Part shown: positions 11,621-25,665 of the stretch, piece by piece
Numbering within the stretch: the stretch's first letter is position 1
Layout of the letters: each line of letters opens with the position of its first letter
Source: Neodontobutis hainanensis
Taxonomy: Eukaryota; Chordata; Actinopteri; Gobiiformes; Odontobutidae
NCBI GenBank assembly: GCA_024349245.1
Contig: JALDNG010000429.1
Location: 62,001 to 126,000, forward strand
Length of the DNA: 64,000 nucleotides
Direction of reading: 5' to 3'
Made by a program: the position numbers and the translations under genes
The notes under the pieces: model-generated
Seen by the model: only the letters and a program-made list of their open reading frames with translations
Databases searched by the model: none
What the model was told of the DNA's origin: nothing

Positions 11621-14417
11621 CAATGGCTTATTAAATATGAGGAAGTAAATAACACGTTAGACATGACCACCAATGTATTGAAAACTTTGTCAATAATTAA
11701 TCAACTTTATCTTGTCATTTTTGAAAGTGGTTATTTCATATTTCCACCTTTAAGTGCAAAATGGTAGAGAAGAATGACTTTTATTATTATTTTTATCAAA
11801 TGTTAGCTGACGATAATATATCGAATCGTGGCCCATAATATTTTATTTTACTCAGAACAGCGAAATTTATTAAACTTTTGGAACATAAAAAATGATTCTT
11901 ATTTAAATATTAATTATTTTTAATTTGAAAAATGGCGTGTAACGACCTATTACTAAGAGTTACGACGAGAATAACTGTTTTTCAACTTGAAAAAGAATGC
12001 AAATTTTATTTTAAGTTAACTGAGTAAACTCTTAATAATTTTACAGTTTTTTATTTTTAAATATTTTGATGAATGAAATCTGCATATTTATTCTTTATTC
12101 ATATCTCTAATAGAGTATTTCAAGATCTTTTAAATGATTATACTTTCAGATTTTGTTCGATACTACCAATATGTAGACAGTATTTAAAAATTCTTAAATC
12201 TTAATAAACTCTGATACTTACAAAAAATAGCTTTCCTAAAATATATTTTGATCCGTTATATGTGTTAAATATCACTATTTCCGACTTGATACAATTGTTG
12301 AAATATTATGAACAATTATAAATTAATTCATGTAACCCTGTGTCCTCTGATACTTAAAAATATATATAATCAATTGTAAATTGATTTGATATTAAAATAC
12401 AGCTACTCAATCATCTGATTTTTTCACGTGAATTTTAATTTATAAACTCATTCGATTCGATGATTATTTTGAAAAACCTGATAAATTCACATAAGGTAAT
12501 TCTATTCATCGTGACAACCCTCTTATAAAAATAAAAAGACTGATCGAGTTAAAACCTAGACATATTGGACAACGATACGATTATGAAGAATAACTTAAAA
12601 ATGGGATCCAAAATATACATAATTTTACTGTCGTGCGCATGAAAATATATGATCTAATGTTCAAGCCTACAGTTCATGTAATTTTAGTATGAGACATAAA
12701 CCGGAAAAATTATCGTTTATTTTGTTTCTAAATAAAATTGAGTTCATTCAGAATTTTAGTTTCATGGGGATCTTTAAGTAATGTACTCTACCGTTGATCT
12801 ATTACGTTGCCAAAACTCTCTCATAACTATTGGTTATGATTCATCCTAAATAAGAAATAAATTAAGCCTATTATACATTTTATTCAATCAAAAAAATAGG
12901 TTTCATTTAATTTGACCATTGTTGCCAATTTTACCTGAAGAAGGATGAAATAATGAGAAAATTTTTTCTTTAACGTTTATATAAGCGGACGATTTTTAAT
13001 ATTATCATAAAATTACTGTGTTTTATATTATCCGCCACCTATAAAGAAAAAATATATCCATAAGGTATAAAAAATATTTTTTATTTTGAAAAATTAGTCG
13101 TTATTTTTTTCAACTCAAACATCAAATATTTAGCGGGAATAGTATCATGGAATTAACCACGTTGATTTTTGGCATGCTATTCATTTATCATTTTCTGTCA
13201 GCGAGGCTATAAAAAAATTTTATATGTTAAATTTGTGGAAATAACTCATTAGTTTTGTTAATATGCAACATTATCACGTTTTGACTAGGATAGAACATCA
13301 GGAACTTGATTTGAGCTCATCTTTAATTGAGAATGAGATTTATAAATTGAAATTGAAAAGAAAGAAATTTCATTGATAACTAACTCCGTGTGTTTTTGTA
13401 ATTCTCAAACAATTATTTGTATAGGTTAACCGTTACAACCAGATTCTTGAGAAAATCATGAAAATTTATCATAATACTCAAAGAGCTGAAGTGAAAAATT
13501 TAGCTTCTTTATCATTTACGCAATTCTGAAAAAATACTGTTAGTTGACGAAAAATATTGATTCATCTTAATTTAACTAAGTACTCGAATTTCAGCACTAC
13601 TGCCATTTTTATAACCTTTAATTTTATTACGGTTTAATGGATAAACACATAATTTATACTTTTCTATTAAACTAAATTACACTAGGCTCTATGGAATCGA
13701 ATTCAAAATTTATCAAACAATACCTTTAAAAAAGTAAATGTATTTAACTGAGACGAGTTATTCGATGTCTCAACAGAGTTTGCGCCATTTGAAACGGATA
13801 AGTGTATCACAGTATAACTAATTTTTGTGACACAAAAACATTCGAGAGTTTTTGATTCTTCATAAACTGTATAATTCGTGAAATAACAAAATAGAATTTT
13901 TTTATCCGCGGAAAAGTAGCTATAGGCTCAATTTTATTTTTATTTATCGCCTATTTTCATACCTATGAAACATAATGTTACCCCAAACCAATCAAAAATG
14001 TTAAAAACAATAATTTATGAAATAGACTTCTGCAAGAGTGCTACGAAGACAAGTTTTGTTATAATTTAATAGCATGCGTAAAATACTGTCAAAAATGGCT
14101 ATTGCAGAGTGTAGAGCCTAACTTTAAAATGTTAAGTAAGATTTATGTGATATAATAGGGTGTTTTCTGTCAATATTACGCACCGATAATTAAAATAATT
14201 TAAAAACAAAATTTCAAATTTATAAGATTATGATAATAACTAAATCTTGATGGAAGGTTTAATCTCTGCTTGTCTTTTTCCAGGTGAAAACTTAGAAATA
14301 ACTCCCAGTGTAATATTTAATTCGATAAATTCCTTTTTGATATTGCTCAACAGGAACCCGTATCCGATTTAACGGATCGTCTATAACATTCATTCTCCCT
14401 TCTCTTCATATACAATT
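11621..14417. other. AT-rich stretch, inner edge of left arm to transposase relic
   Basis: No gene, RNA or mobile-element signal recognised. Confidence 0.4.
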
Positions 14418-15240
14418 CTATAAATTTGAGAATAAATCTTCGCAAGGGTTCAGAAATTGGCTGTATTTCGGAAATAATTTAATTTTGTATGGATCGGAAT
14501 CCATGAAGACTTCATCAACATGGTGGAATCGTACGTTTTCCATTATTAATGTATTTCTTGTTTCGAAACCAGGAACTTGGACAAGATAAAACAAAAATTC
14601 TTTCAATATCGAGGGTTTGACTCTTGGGTGAATTCTTGCTTAGATGAAACAGTTTTAATGCGATTAATGGCAGGGATCACGCATACATTTATTCCCCGGG
14701 AATTCGTAATAACTGGATTGGATGTAGTTATAACTCAAGACTACGAATGTGTTTTTATAATTCGAGGATTCAACGGGGATTCGTCGATATATAATGCCAG
14801 AAAACCTCATATGGGTCGTAGACGATTGGTTCCACACAACGTGTTGTATTCTATTTTCTTTTACGTTGGTATCATTTCCTCTTTCTTTAATGGATTGGGT
14901 GATCTTCCAGGGTTAATTCAATTTTTACAGCCCTTTCCACACTGGATAAGGTTGACAGTACTTCTAAAATGAGGTGAACTTTTCCGCGAGAGTATATGGT
15001 TGTTGTCGTGTATCAAGCCGAGAATAGTATCTATTATGGCCTCGTTGAGTTTTCTTGGTTGACTCCCCTCTTTGTCCTAATTCTACCGATCCAAACTCGT
15101 CTAAAAACTTTATGATACATCTGACGGTTGATTCGTGGATACTTAAAAGCTTTGATACTTCCCTCGTGGGTTTCCCTTCACTTTAAACTTTTATACCACC
15201 AAGTTTTCCGTGTCATTCGAAATTGATGTTCTTAAACTAA
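14418..15240 (-). pseudogene. Broken Tc1/mariner-IS630-like transposase
   Basis: DDE transposases of this superfamily cut and paste DNA transposons. On the minus strand, an N-terminal helix-turn-helix reads GKPTREVSKLLSIHESTVRC and runs on to DEFGSVELGQRG (about 15174-15060). Then the first catalytic block YIDES appears (near 14790), and the last block reads TLIMENVRFHH, then PKYSQFLNPCEDLFSNL (stop near 14418). The second catalytic Asp of the usual MDN motif is replaced by Glu (MEN). The blocks are in different frames with several stops, so the gene is dead. Terminal inverted repeats were not found. The plus-strand open frame here is its shadow. Confidence 0.75.
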
Positions 15241-16548
15241 ACGTATGGAAAAACCTTAAAGATTTTAAATAATTACATAATAAGTTGGTATATATTACTA
15301 GTAGTATTCTCGCCACATGTCATTTTGCCGCATTTTCATTGGCTAATAACGTCTCTCATCATGAGAACTTCCTTGATATTTCTCCGTGTGCTTTGGTGAT
15401 GTTTCGTCCGTTAAACTCAGATATGACAAGTGAACTAAAATGCATAGAATTTTATCATTAAGAGTGTTATTTTAACGGTAATTCATTCAAAATTATTTGC
15501 ATTTTCAAACATTACCTCAAGATTCATTTTTCAATGTTCTTGAAAGAAGGGTCAAATATTGTTTTTAATTTTTTCTACGTTTTGATGCATTCGCAAAATT
15601 TTGAAAATGATAAGTTATTTTAAGTTTTATGACCCCTCTATGACGGCAAAACCCCGTATATGAAGTTACCTATCATTAAATTGTGATACTTGAACTTTCA
15701 TAAACTTATAATTATCGTAGATATTATCAAATAATTTACTTTACTTAATAATCAGTAAATTCACATAAATATGGTTATAAAGTTATGTGAATATGGTGTG
15801 ATGTTGTGATTGGATTCACCTGCAAGATTATAAGTTAAATTTTGATTTCTTGATTATTATTGTTTTTCAAACAACTCGAAATAAATACTTGAACGTAAGA
15901 ATATCGGAAAATTATAGTTTCGGTATCATTCCAGACACCGCGTCTGCGGCGGTAATGACTTATACCAATAAAACTGGATAGGTAAGACAAGCTGTTCTCG
16001 CTCATTAATCTAACCTTTAAAAACTACTCTAATTATTTTTGGGACGACTGCAATAGTATTTTGTTTTCATATATCTTTCGATTTACAAAACGTGTATAAA
16101 TTTAATATGATTTTTGCCTTATAAATATTGTTGCATGTCGTCATATTCCTTACTTTTTAGTATTCCAAGTTTCACAAAAATAAAAACTATCTTTAAGCTC
16201 ATACCAGTTAAAAATTTGTCGTTAAATGTGTATTAACTTAAAATTTTTATTGAAAAAAATAAACATAATTTTAGCTCTGAAATATTTTTATCATGATCTA
16301 AACGGTCCGTTTTTAATAAGACACATGTTATCAACTTTTAAAGAATATAAATATCCGTGAAAACCTCGATCAGACTGAAAAAATATAAGTAAACAACTTT
16401 TGCCCTTTTTCAACTTTTAAAAAGAAATTTTAGAAGTATGAATTTACACTGAATTGGTTCAGATAATTTTTTCCTATAAAACGAGTTTAGAGATGTTTGG
16501 AGTAGCCTATAGAAAAGAATAATATTTTAAATAATAATTTTTCTTGAT
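15241..16548. other. AT-rich intergenic stretch
   Basis: No recognisable gene. It may include non-coding remains of the adjacent transposon, but I cannot delimit them. Confidence 0.35.
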
Positions 16549-16800
16549 CATGCATGAGTCAAACTTAAGGGTTTTCTTCGAAGAACGTTCACATCTATGT
16601 ACGCCTTTCTCTAAAGCTCTGCTAACTTGATTCCGCCTTTCGTCGCGTTAGCCCCTATCGGGGCACATGTTGTTGTGCAAACATGTGTCGGGTAATGTGG
16701 GAATGTCCCCAGTATAAACCTCACCGTCTCCTCACCCAACTTAGCAACCTTACCTCGACAACATTGATTCGTTGGTTGAGTATTTATAACTTACGGGGTT
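16549..16800 (+). repeat. Dispersed GC-richer repeat, copy 3
   Basis: Shares the ordered family motifs: CTTCGAAGAACGTT near the head, TACGCCTTTC, CCGCCTTTCG, AAACCTCACCGTCTCCTC and CAACCTTACCTCG. It lacks the CACCGGT tail seen in copies 1 and 2, so it is shorter at the 3' side. Confidence 0.6.
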
Positions 16801-17441
16801 TATTTTCATCTTTTAGTTATTGTTCATTTAGACTTTTTTAAAATTATAGTCATTGACCAAAGTGATGAATAAGGTTTTATCGATTTCCTTAATTTTTAAC
16901 CCATTCTATTTTGCCTTTCAATGGTTTGAAATTAAAAACTGACAAATTTTCTCAAGTTTATTTGTGAAAAAATCTTTGTGAAAAGTCGAGGAGATTGTTA
17001 AAATTGAAATAATTACGTTGAAATTCCCGTAATATTTCGGGAATGACGAAGAATTTAAATCGATGAACAACGATACAATGCAGTTAATGAGTATAAATAA
17101 TCCGAGGCGATGATAAGTTTAAAAAATCTCCCCATCCTTTATTTATTCACACTTATTTTGAAATATTATGAAAATATGATATTTGTGTGGTTTCATGAAG
17201 GAATTTTCAATTCGACAGTCTGTTTATTACATTGAGTAAATACATTACTTAGTTTCGAAAGATAGGTTTTTCCAAAATCCATCAGCAAAGATAAATACCT
17301 CGCTCTTTAATAATTATATAGGTTGAAATTAAGAAATGCAAATGCCAAACTTTGAAAAATAAATCATCAAGTCATTAAGAACGTGACTTTATCTATGAGA
17401 ATAACTTGATAGAATCAAGATTTCGTAAAATAAAAATTACA

Positions 17442-20400
17442 TTAAAAGTTGAATTTTACTCTAATGTTCATTGAGGCCAGTTCTACTAAGAGATACCGAA
17501 GAACATAGGGAATGAAAATTTGTTTAATATTAGCACTAGAGTTGCACATCAAACAAATATATTGTTGTGTGTTTTTGTTCATCACCACAGATTGAGGCTT
17601 AAAATCAACGTTTGGATTGAAGCTGCGCCGAGGGTCAAGTTTTGTGGACAGAATGTCCCCACATTTATCACACACAAACGCAAGACTCTTGTCGGAACAA
17701 TCCATTAAACGGTCATTCAATAAGTAAGGACATCCGTGAGATATCAAACAATCCCGTTCCATTTCTCCAAACCTGACTCCTCCACCTCGGATACGACCTC
17801 CGACTGGCTGATGAGTAAGCACGTCAACTGGACCTGACGTCCTAACTTGGAATTTATCAGACACCATATGCCTCAACCTCTGATAGTACACGATTCCGGT
17901 AAAAATATTCACTTCCAATTCTTCTCCATTTGTACCCGAATACATCCGTTCAGAGCCATAGTAATTATAACCAGATTCAGATAGTTTTTGCCCAAAATAG
18001 TCAACCAGTGGAATGTCCTCATTTCTGAAAGGACTACAGTCGTAATATTTTCCATTTAAAGCCCCTGCCTTTGAAGCCATTGTTTCGATCATCATACCAA
18101 TGGTCATTCGCGAAGGAAAGCCATGAGGATTAAAAATTATATCAGGGATTATTCCGTTTTCGGTAAAAGGCATGTCTTCAGGTGGCCAAAAGATACTCAG
18201 AATACCTTTCTGCCCGTGCCGACTTGAAAATTTATCGCCAACTATTGATTTCTGGGAATCCTGAATCGAATGTTGACTCGCGTTATTCCATTTACATCAT
18301 GTCCAACAATCGCCACATCGTCGATATATGCAGATTCAGATAGTTTACTTTTTTTGACACTGTACTCGTTAGTTTGGATGTCCAAGAAGCTATAGAGTAT
18401 CTCTCCGGGCTTTACCAAACGTCCGACATATGGAAGGCCGTCAATATCCACAAGATTTTCTTCGAAACACGATTCCGTTCGAAGGCAACCAAAGACCAAC
18501 TTTTTATCGCTCGAAGAGTTGTCGTTTAAATCTATTAGCATTGACTTGTAAACACAGCCACTTCCAAAACCACGGTCTATTGCGGATCTATTAATAATTA
18601 TGGCATCCTCCATGTCGTATCCCGTGTAAGATATCACGGCCAATACTGCGTTAAGTCCAATTGGATTGTTGTCAAGTTGAATTTTCTGATATGTACGACT
18701 CTGACACAAAGGAGACTGAACACTCATGAGTCTGTACAACTTATTATCGAAACGGAAGCGATTACTGATGAGAGCAACACCCATTGATTGCTTCATCATT
18801 TGACACTGATACATATTTCTGGGGCTTTGGTTGTATTGGGAAAATGGAGTCAAAGAGGCGGTTATACTAAGGATTGAGACAGGATCAATTTCAACATGAG
18901 TTGTTTCAGGCTGAATTTCATTTGAATACAAAGCAACATTAAGGTACAACTGTTCAAAGGTCCCAATATATTCTTTGCATTTATACTTTAAATTGAAAAC
19001 TGGACGTGAATAACGGCAAGGATTTGAAAAATGAAAACCCCAGGAAACATTGAAGAAATCTTCGAATGAGGAATGTGAACGATTTCAACATGATCTTTTT
19101 TATCGACCTTTAATTTCTTCAGTTCAGTAACCATCATGTTCGAGACAGATGTAGAAACATAACCCAACGTTCTCCCATCCACGTATACCCCCATATGATT
19201 TGACCTGCTTATGTCTCTAATTTGGGCGACAGTTGGGTATTTGAGAATTACCTCCAGATAATCGTCTGTCGGAATGTTTTGGGAAACAATCTCACAGGAT
19301 TGCGCCAAATGGTTCAATAAACCACATGGAGTTCCATCAGGAGTGTGCACAGGACATAAGAACCCCCACGATTCCGGCATGAGCTTTCTCACTTTAATCG
19401 AAAACGAACGCGTGAAATATGAGCCCCGATGCACAGAGCGGAAATGGGATAAATATCGAATATAGTTTAACTTATCAGCAATAACCGAAAATCCATTCGA
19501 TTGAGGAAGTCCTAAACCCACTCTAGAATTTATATTCCCAGATTTTATAAAGTATTCCATTTGTAATCCCACATCTGGGCATCGAGACATTGCGGTGTTT
19601 ATTTGAGATATTGACACTGGCTGTGTATCGTTTTTTCTAATATTGTGCAACCTATGCCTAAGGTTCACCAACCAGTTTTCCATCTTATCCATCAGAACCA
19701 TTTCATAAACCTGGCCGGGAAGTAAAACCTCCTGATTGTTCAAAGTATCGGTAGACTCGAAAACTATTTTTTGGCTCACACCTGCCATCAATTTGTGCGC
19801 CATGTGAACTAACATGTTGTATTTGTCCATCTGTGTCTTTAGGTGGACACAAACACAATGTTCAATCAAGAAATTCGTCGCTTGATCATCAGTGAACCAC
19901 TCGGGCAACCCTAACTTGACTTTAAAGGCCCGTCCACGTAAGTAACAGCATCACTGGTTGTTGTTATATTTAGAATTCTCAGCTGAGAAAAACATGCATT
20001 TAATTGATTCTACAAACATGCAATTTTCTGAATCGTAAATCATTAAATCAGAAAATATATGAAATTCACTATAATTCACAAGTAATTTTAGCATTATCAA
20101 AAAAGGAATGAAATATTGCTGCTTTCTATACGTTAAAGAAAGCACAAATGTTGAATCAGCATTGTAGTGAAGAATGTTAGTGACTGTGTGGTTGAATTCA
20201 TTTACTGAACGAAGGGAAATTCCATATTCGCTCAAACCTGTCGATTTGGCTTTCCAAGAAGACCTTTCTATGGCTAATGGATAATTGCGACGCTGTACAA
20301 CAATAAGTCTTATCATTCTCTCGATACCAGAACAGATAAAGTACCCACCCTGCTCGTTTGCTTCTTCCTTGTGTTTTATAAGTTCTTCAGTAGAAAAAGA

Positions 20401-20813
20401 CTGGATAGAACACCGTTTTGATTTTACCATGACTGGGACTCGTCCAAGCGTGCGTGACATTGATCCTTGGTACACGTCATCTATGCACCACCCGATCTTG
20501 GCCATTAAATTTCCATTATATGTTGTTCCTTTAATTCTACACTCGCAAGGAAGGGTGTACTCGGACAGGTTTTCTCCACTGCAGGTCATCGAGATTTCGG
20601 CATCTTCGAAAAAGAATTTTAATCGACTATGATTATCTTGAAACTCCGAAGGAAAAATATGCTTCACAGACTTTGAGAGAGCTTGATCCAAAAAGTAATT
20701 ATAAGACTCAAGATGTGGGCGGAATAGTTTCTTCAGCAACTTTTTAATAAAAACAAATATACTTTATTATTGACGATTCCGTCATCGTTAGATGGCGAAA
20801 TTTCTAGCTCCAT
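17442..20813 (-). CDS. POLR1B: DNA-directed RNA polymerase I second-largest subunit (RPA2/RPA135)
   Basis: This subunit forms half of the RNA polymerase I active centre that makes large rRNA in the nucleolus. ATG at 20813-20811 opens a 17-codon exon, followed by a 23-nt intron at 20740-20762 and one long exon. The inferred length is about 1115 residues, close to the family's roughly 1130. Hallmarks in order: RPHLESYNY near residue 25, GGYFICSGIERMIR, WGFLCPVHTPDGTPCGLLNH, NQSPRNMYQCQM, SYTGYDMEDAI (about 720), SSRHGQKGIL (about 855), FNPHGFPSRMTIGM, YYQRLRHMVSDKFQVR, and a C-terminal C4 zinc site CDKCGD with CLMC. To stay in frame it needs four single-base corrections at homopolymers: surplus A in the run at 19999-20001; missing bases at 19929-19931, 19027-19031 and 18249-18251 (plus-strand coordinates). 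No other stops occur, so the gene is probably intact in the organism. Confidence 0.93.
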
Positions 20814-23800
20814 TAATGTTACGATTCTGCGATAAAAGTCGAAGATTTTAATTAAACCTTGAAAAAATGTCAGATCCTTATTAATTGTAGATTCAAGAAG
20901 GTTGTTTTCCCACTCTTTAATAAGGAGATTTTTGTCGCTAAAACTCGCTTAGCCTCGCTTACGCGTGGTTACATTAACAATCCATAACATATATTTATTC
21001 GTAAATGTTAAATTGATAGTATTTTTGATGATAACAAAAAGGCAATTGATTAATCACTCTTTAAATCTTAGATTGCGTATTGTGAATCAAAATTGTGAGT
21101 CTGTGTATCTAAAGTTGAAATTATGCAAAACATCTCTTTTGGACATATTCAAAATTCTAAAATTTTGAGTCTACATTTTTCTCAGAATTTTTGCATTAAA
21201 ATGTATGTTGGCTTGAGAATTTCTTTATCAGCGTGCGCGTGCGCAAAGGCTTAACTGATGTAATATATCTAGTTTTTATATTTTCTTTTTTTTTGTTTCT
21301 GCTCCACATATCATAATTTTAAGCTTTTGAATAACCTTGAATTTTTGTAAAATAACTTTAATATTGAAATAAAATTTTAGTGAACCTTTAAATTTTATTT
21401 TCTAGTTAGATAAAAATTTCAACGATCAATATCATATTTTCAGACATATTTCTAGAAATAAAGTTTAAGTTTGATTTTATACAATTAAATTCATTTTTTC
21501 TTATCAAGAATTTTGTGTGACGAACCCTGTTATGTCAAAGTCAACATCATAAAAATTTTTAAGTGAATTTTCAGATTATTTTGTCACTTACACGAGTATT
21601 TTTATGTTACTCTTAAATGCTCAAAATTTTATAAATTTATACTTAAAAAAAATTTTACTCTTGATCTTCATACAAAGTTCAAAAGTAAGCGTGGAAGCTA
21701 AATCATATTTTATTGCTTAAGGTTATATGGATAAATAGTTTATTTAAATTTGCCGATTCTGCGCGCCTTAGTTTATATGACACATTGACTAAATGCTTTA
21801 TATCAGAATTTTAGTCAAAATATAGTTTTTATTTAAATTTATTGTATATATCATCACTTTATGGCCTATTTCCCAAACTATGTTCTTAATAATTTTACAT
21901 CTTTCTTTATTTTTTTCTGATTAGCTAACTCTATTCAAATCATTGCAGTGTCAACACCATTAAGTTTCTGAATTGATTTTGCATTATTTCGGTTTGAATT
22001 AACAATGATCTCAAAGTAGTGAAACTAGTGCTCATAAAGTGGCTGAAGTTGTGATTTTATTAATTTTTTATTCAAATGCATCTACAAAGATCAAAAATGT
22101 TTGAAATAATCTTTCTATACCTAGTGTACTGATAGTAGCGGAAAAATAGCTGACAAAATTCTTAACTCGTAGGAATTAATATTACCACAGTAAATTCTCT
22201 TGATTTAATAATTCGACGTATTTTATCGACGAATTCCTAAAACAACATCAATCTAGACTCTTTCTAGAACATAAAATTACACTTAAATTTTGTTTACATC
22301 CGCCATCTTTGCGAGTATTTCCGACTTTGAGCGTATCACGATAATAAGAGATTTTTTATTTTAACTCCCACCATTTATACTTATCAAACGTCTTCCGAAG
22401 TTGTCCTGAGATGTTAGAATCACGAAAATATATATCGAGACAGTAGTCGCCGTATTCGCATAAGATTTCTCATATACTCTATCTTTGAAATGTCATTTAT
22501 TCGAGTCGCTTTCACCAGAGTAAAATATTATCGACTATTTAGGATTTCTTTTCGGGTTTACCAATTGTATGCTATATTGTGTGTAAAATAAAACCATTTT
22601 TTTACCGCTTCAAGGCGACAAGGAATGTAACATGTAATTTCGTAACTGAAACTACCTGGTGAGAAAAATAGCTAAAAAATTTAGCATTAAAATAATAAAT
22701 AACAATTTTTACACCTTTAAGTTAAAACAAATATTTCGTTTTCTTAAATTATAAAATGGTTGACTTACTATATATGTTAATATACTATGTAAGTGTTTCC
22801 TCTCGAGTTTAGAAATAGTAATAGATTTTATAATTTGAAATCATTTTTTTAGAATTTTTCATTCGATTAATGAGATCATTCTTAGAATTAAATAGAACCA
22901 ATTAAAGATCTCGCTAACTGGATTAACTTCATGGAAATTAAAGTGAAAGTGAACTACCCTTTAGTATGAAAATTATTTCAAAGACTCATCAAGAGAATTG
23001 TAACAAGATATTTAGTGTAAATACGTTCTAATTACTGATGATCGTGAATATACTATACTTTGCATTTTAAAGATGTGTAAGGCTTCCACTGTATGTATCA
23101 AAAACAATTTTTTATCTAGATGAGTAAGTTAAATATGGATCTTTACACCGTCGAATCGATAGTTTCTAAATTTCTCGTTTTAAGGTACAGGAAGACTGAT
23201 GTATGTTGATAATGCATATTTTAACATTCGTTTTTATTACGTTTTAACATTATTCGAAGAAAAAGGTAGAAAAATGGTGCATAATACTCACATTACAACT
23301 AAAACATTCGAGGATTGTATAATTTAGGTTATATCTGCAATAAAAAGAGAGCTATTTTATCAAATGAATCACTTAACTCAAATAGGCTCAGCTAAAACTG
23401 ATCACGATAAAACCAGTTGACGTCGCACCAAGATATATTCATGAAAAATCTGGTTATGTCGCTCTTTGTGTAAATTTTGTATATATTATTTTTAACTAAT
23501 GGAACGTTTCGAGTTGACGCGCATCGATTTCCACTTCTGATTTGTTATGGACACACGATAAATAATAGAATTGAACATCATGTATCAAATTTTATCTATA
23601 CTCTAACTTTTATTGTTTTTATAAATTGTCTATTTTAGTCTTTTTGTCATCTTTTTATACTTTAACTTTAGATAATTATGAAAAATAGTTTAAATTTTAA
23701 TTATGTGCAATCTTACTTTCCAATCTCCATTTTATCATCTACGCGTGCTTGATTTACAAGTAAAGCAAAATCTCTTTTGCATATTAAATTTCATCTTACA

Positions 23801-25083
23801 AAAAAGTGATGCGCACAATAATGTATATCTGTACCTTTTCGTTATGTGAAGGTTATTGTTCAACAAGAGCAGCCAATAGCTCAATATTATTTATTCATGG
23901 GAGAGCGTTGAAGATAAACTTTTAGTGCAGTATCGCCAAATTAGAATCATCAGACCTTTCTTACATTCTATAACTACTGATATTCAGGTATCTTAAGGAC
24001 AAAATACTCATCGAAACACCATACGTGAGTAGTGACACAAAATTCTGATTCTTGAGACTTAAAATAACTAGAACAGCTTTAAAATTCAAATTTAATGTTT
24101 GCGTGTTTTGTTCATCGTCGTTTAGCTTTGGTACATTTTTGAGTTAAGCCAAACTTTTAATATTTATGGTTTCATTAAATATATGATGAAAGGATCCTTT
24201 TTTGTGAATATAGCTTTTTAGCAATTTCAATTTTGTTACTATTTTTATTTTTGACTGTTCTGTAACGGCTTCAGAATAACGAACAACCAATATGTAAATT
24301 AAACCTCTTTCGATTGACACAGAAGCCGAAGAAATTAAACCAATCAAAAAATAGTAATATCGTAGAGTTTCAGAAATTCAGTTATAAATATACTGGTTTT
24401 GGTTTATTTGTCCAGTTGATCTTTTCAGAGAACAAAAGATTTTTCGGTCGTGCGATTCGCTATTTCCTGCGCATGACTGAATCATTCTCAATTTTTAACA
24501 GTTTATCTCAGATACTTTGAAAAAATAACAATGTCCATATTTATCTTCCCTTTTAGTTGGATTATAATTTGGGGTGGAAATAACCGTTTTCATCTAAGTC
24601 AACAATATTAGCTGACCTCATAAATTCAAGCTTAAGATTTGAATTACGAAAACTTCAACTGAATAATTTCTTTTTTACAAACATTTAACTTTACACTTTT
24701 AGTCTTTTTATTTTAGGTATTAACATTTATCTAGGGTTATTTTAAGACAGTAAAAGAACTTGACGCACATTTATAATAATTTAAAGTATATTCAGATACA
24801 TTTTAACCCTGAGGTAATAAAGAATGAGATGTAATTTTTTTAAGCCCACAGTTTATTAAATGAAAAATGTTCAATCAACCAGAAAAATCGACCCATTGAA
24901 CGTCAAAAAATGTTTTCTTAAAATATTCACACCATGAATCTCATTAAATTGAGTATTCTAATTTTTATGATAAGTGGTCTTATGAAAGATTCTCATATTT
25001 CAACCTCGTGTATCATGAATTAAGAGTATTCCATCATAATCTTAACTCGGACTAAAATTATGAGTAAACATAAGTAGCATATT
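20814..25083. other. AT-rich intergenic stretch upstream of RPA2
   Basis: Over 4 kb without a convincing gene. Two short opposed frames near 24.1-24.5 kb encode no recognisable domain. The RPA2 promoter should lie just above 20813 but shows no obvious motif. Confidence 0.4.
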
Positions 25084-25323
25084 TTGATCAAAAACCGTCG
25101 TAGGATAACAATGAGGAATAAATTTCTTGCCTACAACATAAGTGATCATGTTTATGTCACACGTAAGACTATTCAAAGAATGTCAGATCTGACAAAAACA
25201 ACATTTATGCTTTTAGACTACAAAGGTGATGGAGAAATATTTAAACGAGAGTGGTTAATCGTATTATTACAACGATTTTTTCGCAGTGCTAGGACGAGTA
25301 CACCCCATAATCACGTCCTTTGA
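25084..25323 (+). pseudogene. EF-hand protein fragment
   Basis: A 79-codon frame containing ISDHVYVTRKTIQRMSDL followed by TFMLLDYKGDGEIFKREWL, a good EF-hand helix-loop-helix. The loop DYKGDGEIFKRE has Asp at position 1, Asp at 5, Gly at 6, Ile at 8 and Glu at 12, with Lys instead of Asp/Asn at 3. The FMLLD...EW pattern recalls sarcoplasmic-type Ca2+-binding proteins. No partner exon was found and a dispersed repeat starts immediately downstream, so this is more likely a single exon or relic than a complete gene. Confidence 0.4.
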
Positions 25324-25665
25324 AAATATTTTTCGTAAATTTAGGTTTTTCGGCGGCGCTCTGATTGATCGGGTATTGCGGTTAAGCTTCTTAACCCCGT
25401 TCGCCACCCTCGTCCCAATGTAAATCTTCGGTATTTGGCAGTGTACGAATCCCTTGTAAAAAAACCTAACCGTCTCATCTACCCTTTATGCCGCCCTTCC
25501 ATCCGTGATATTAGTTCCTAGGGATGGAGCGACGTCTATTCTCTTTCAGTTGACTACGCACAAGGCCAATCAATATTCCGCCCAAATAAATTTGAAAAAT
25601 CCCTTTACGTTCGCTGCTCCTTCAGGCACTCAATGGTCCCACCAATAAAGAGCCGCAGAATTTAT
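25310..25665 (+). repeat. Dispersed GC-richer repeat, copy 4
   Basis: Has TCGCCACCCTCGT, CAGTGTACGAATC, AACCTAACCGTCTCATC, the CCCTTTACGTTCGCTGCTCC tail and CACTCAATGGTCC, matching the order in copies 1 and 2. Its head (GAGCAAGGATGAG) is missing or unrecognisable. Confidence 0.55.

Noticed and set aside
14577..14972. 131-codon plus-strand open frame
   Set aside because: Antisense shadow of the broken Tc1/IS630-like transposase; minus-strand catalytic blocks are recognisable, the plus frame matches nothing.
19929..20001. Programmed frameshift or stop-codon readthrough in RPA2
   Set aside because: Two opposite one-base indels in homopolymers, restoring a conserved frame at both sides, are better explained by consensus error; no slippery signal was seen.
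17520..20632. Plus-strand frames at 17520-17708, 19274-19465 and 20285-20632
   Set aside because: Antisense to RPA2.
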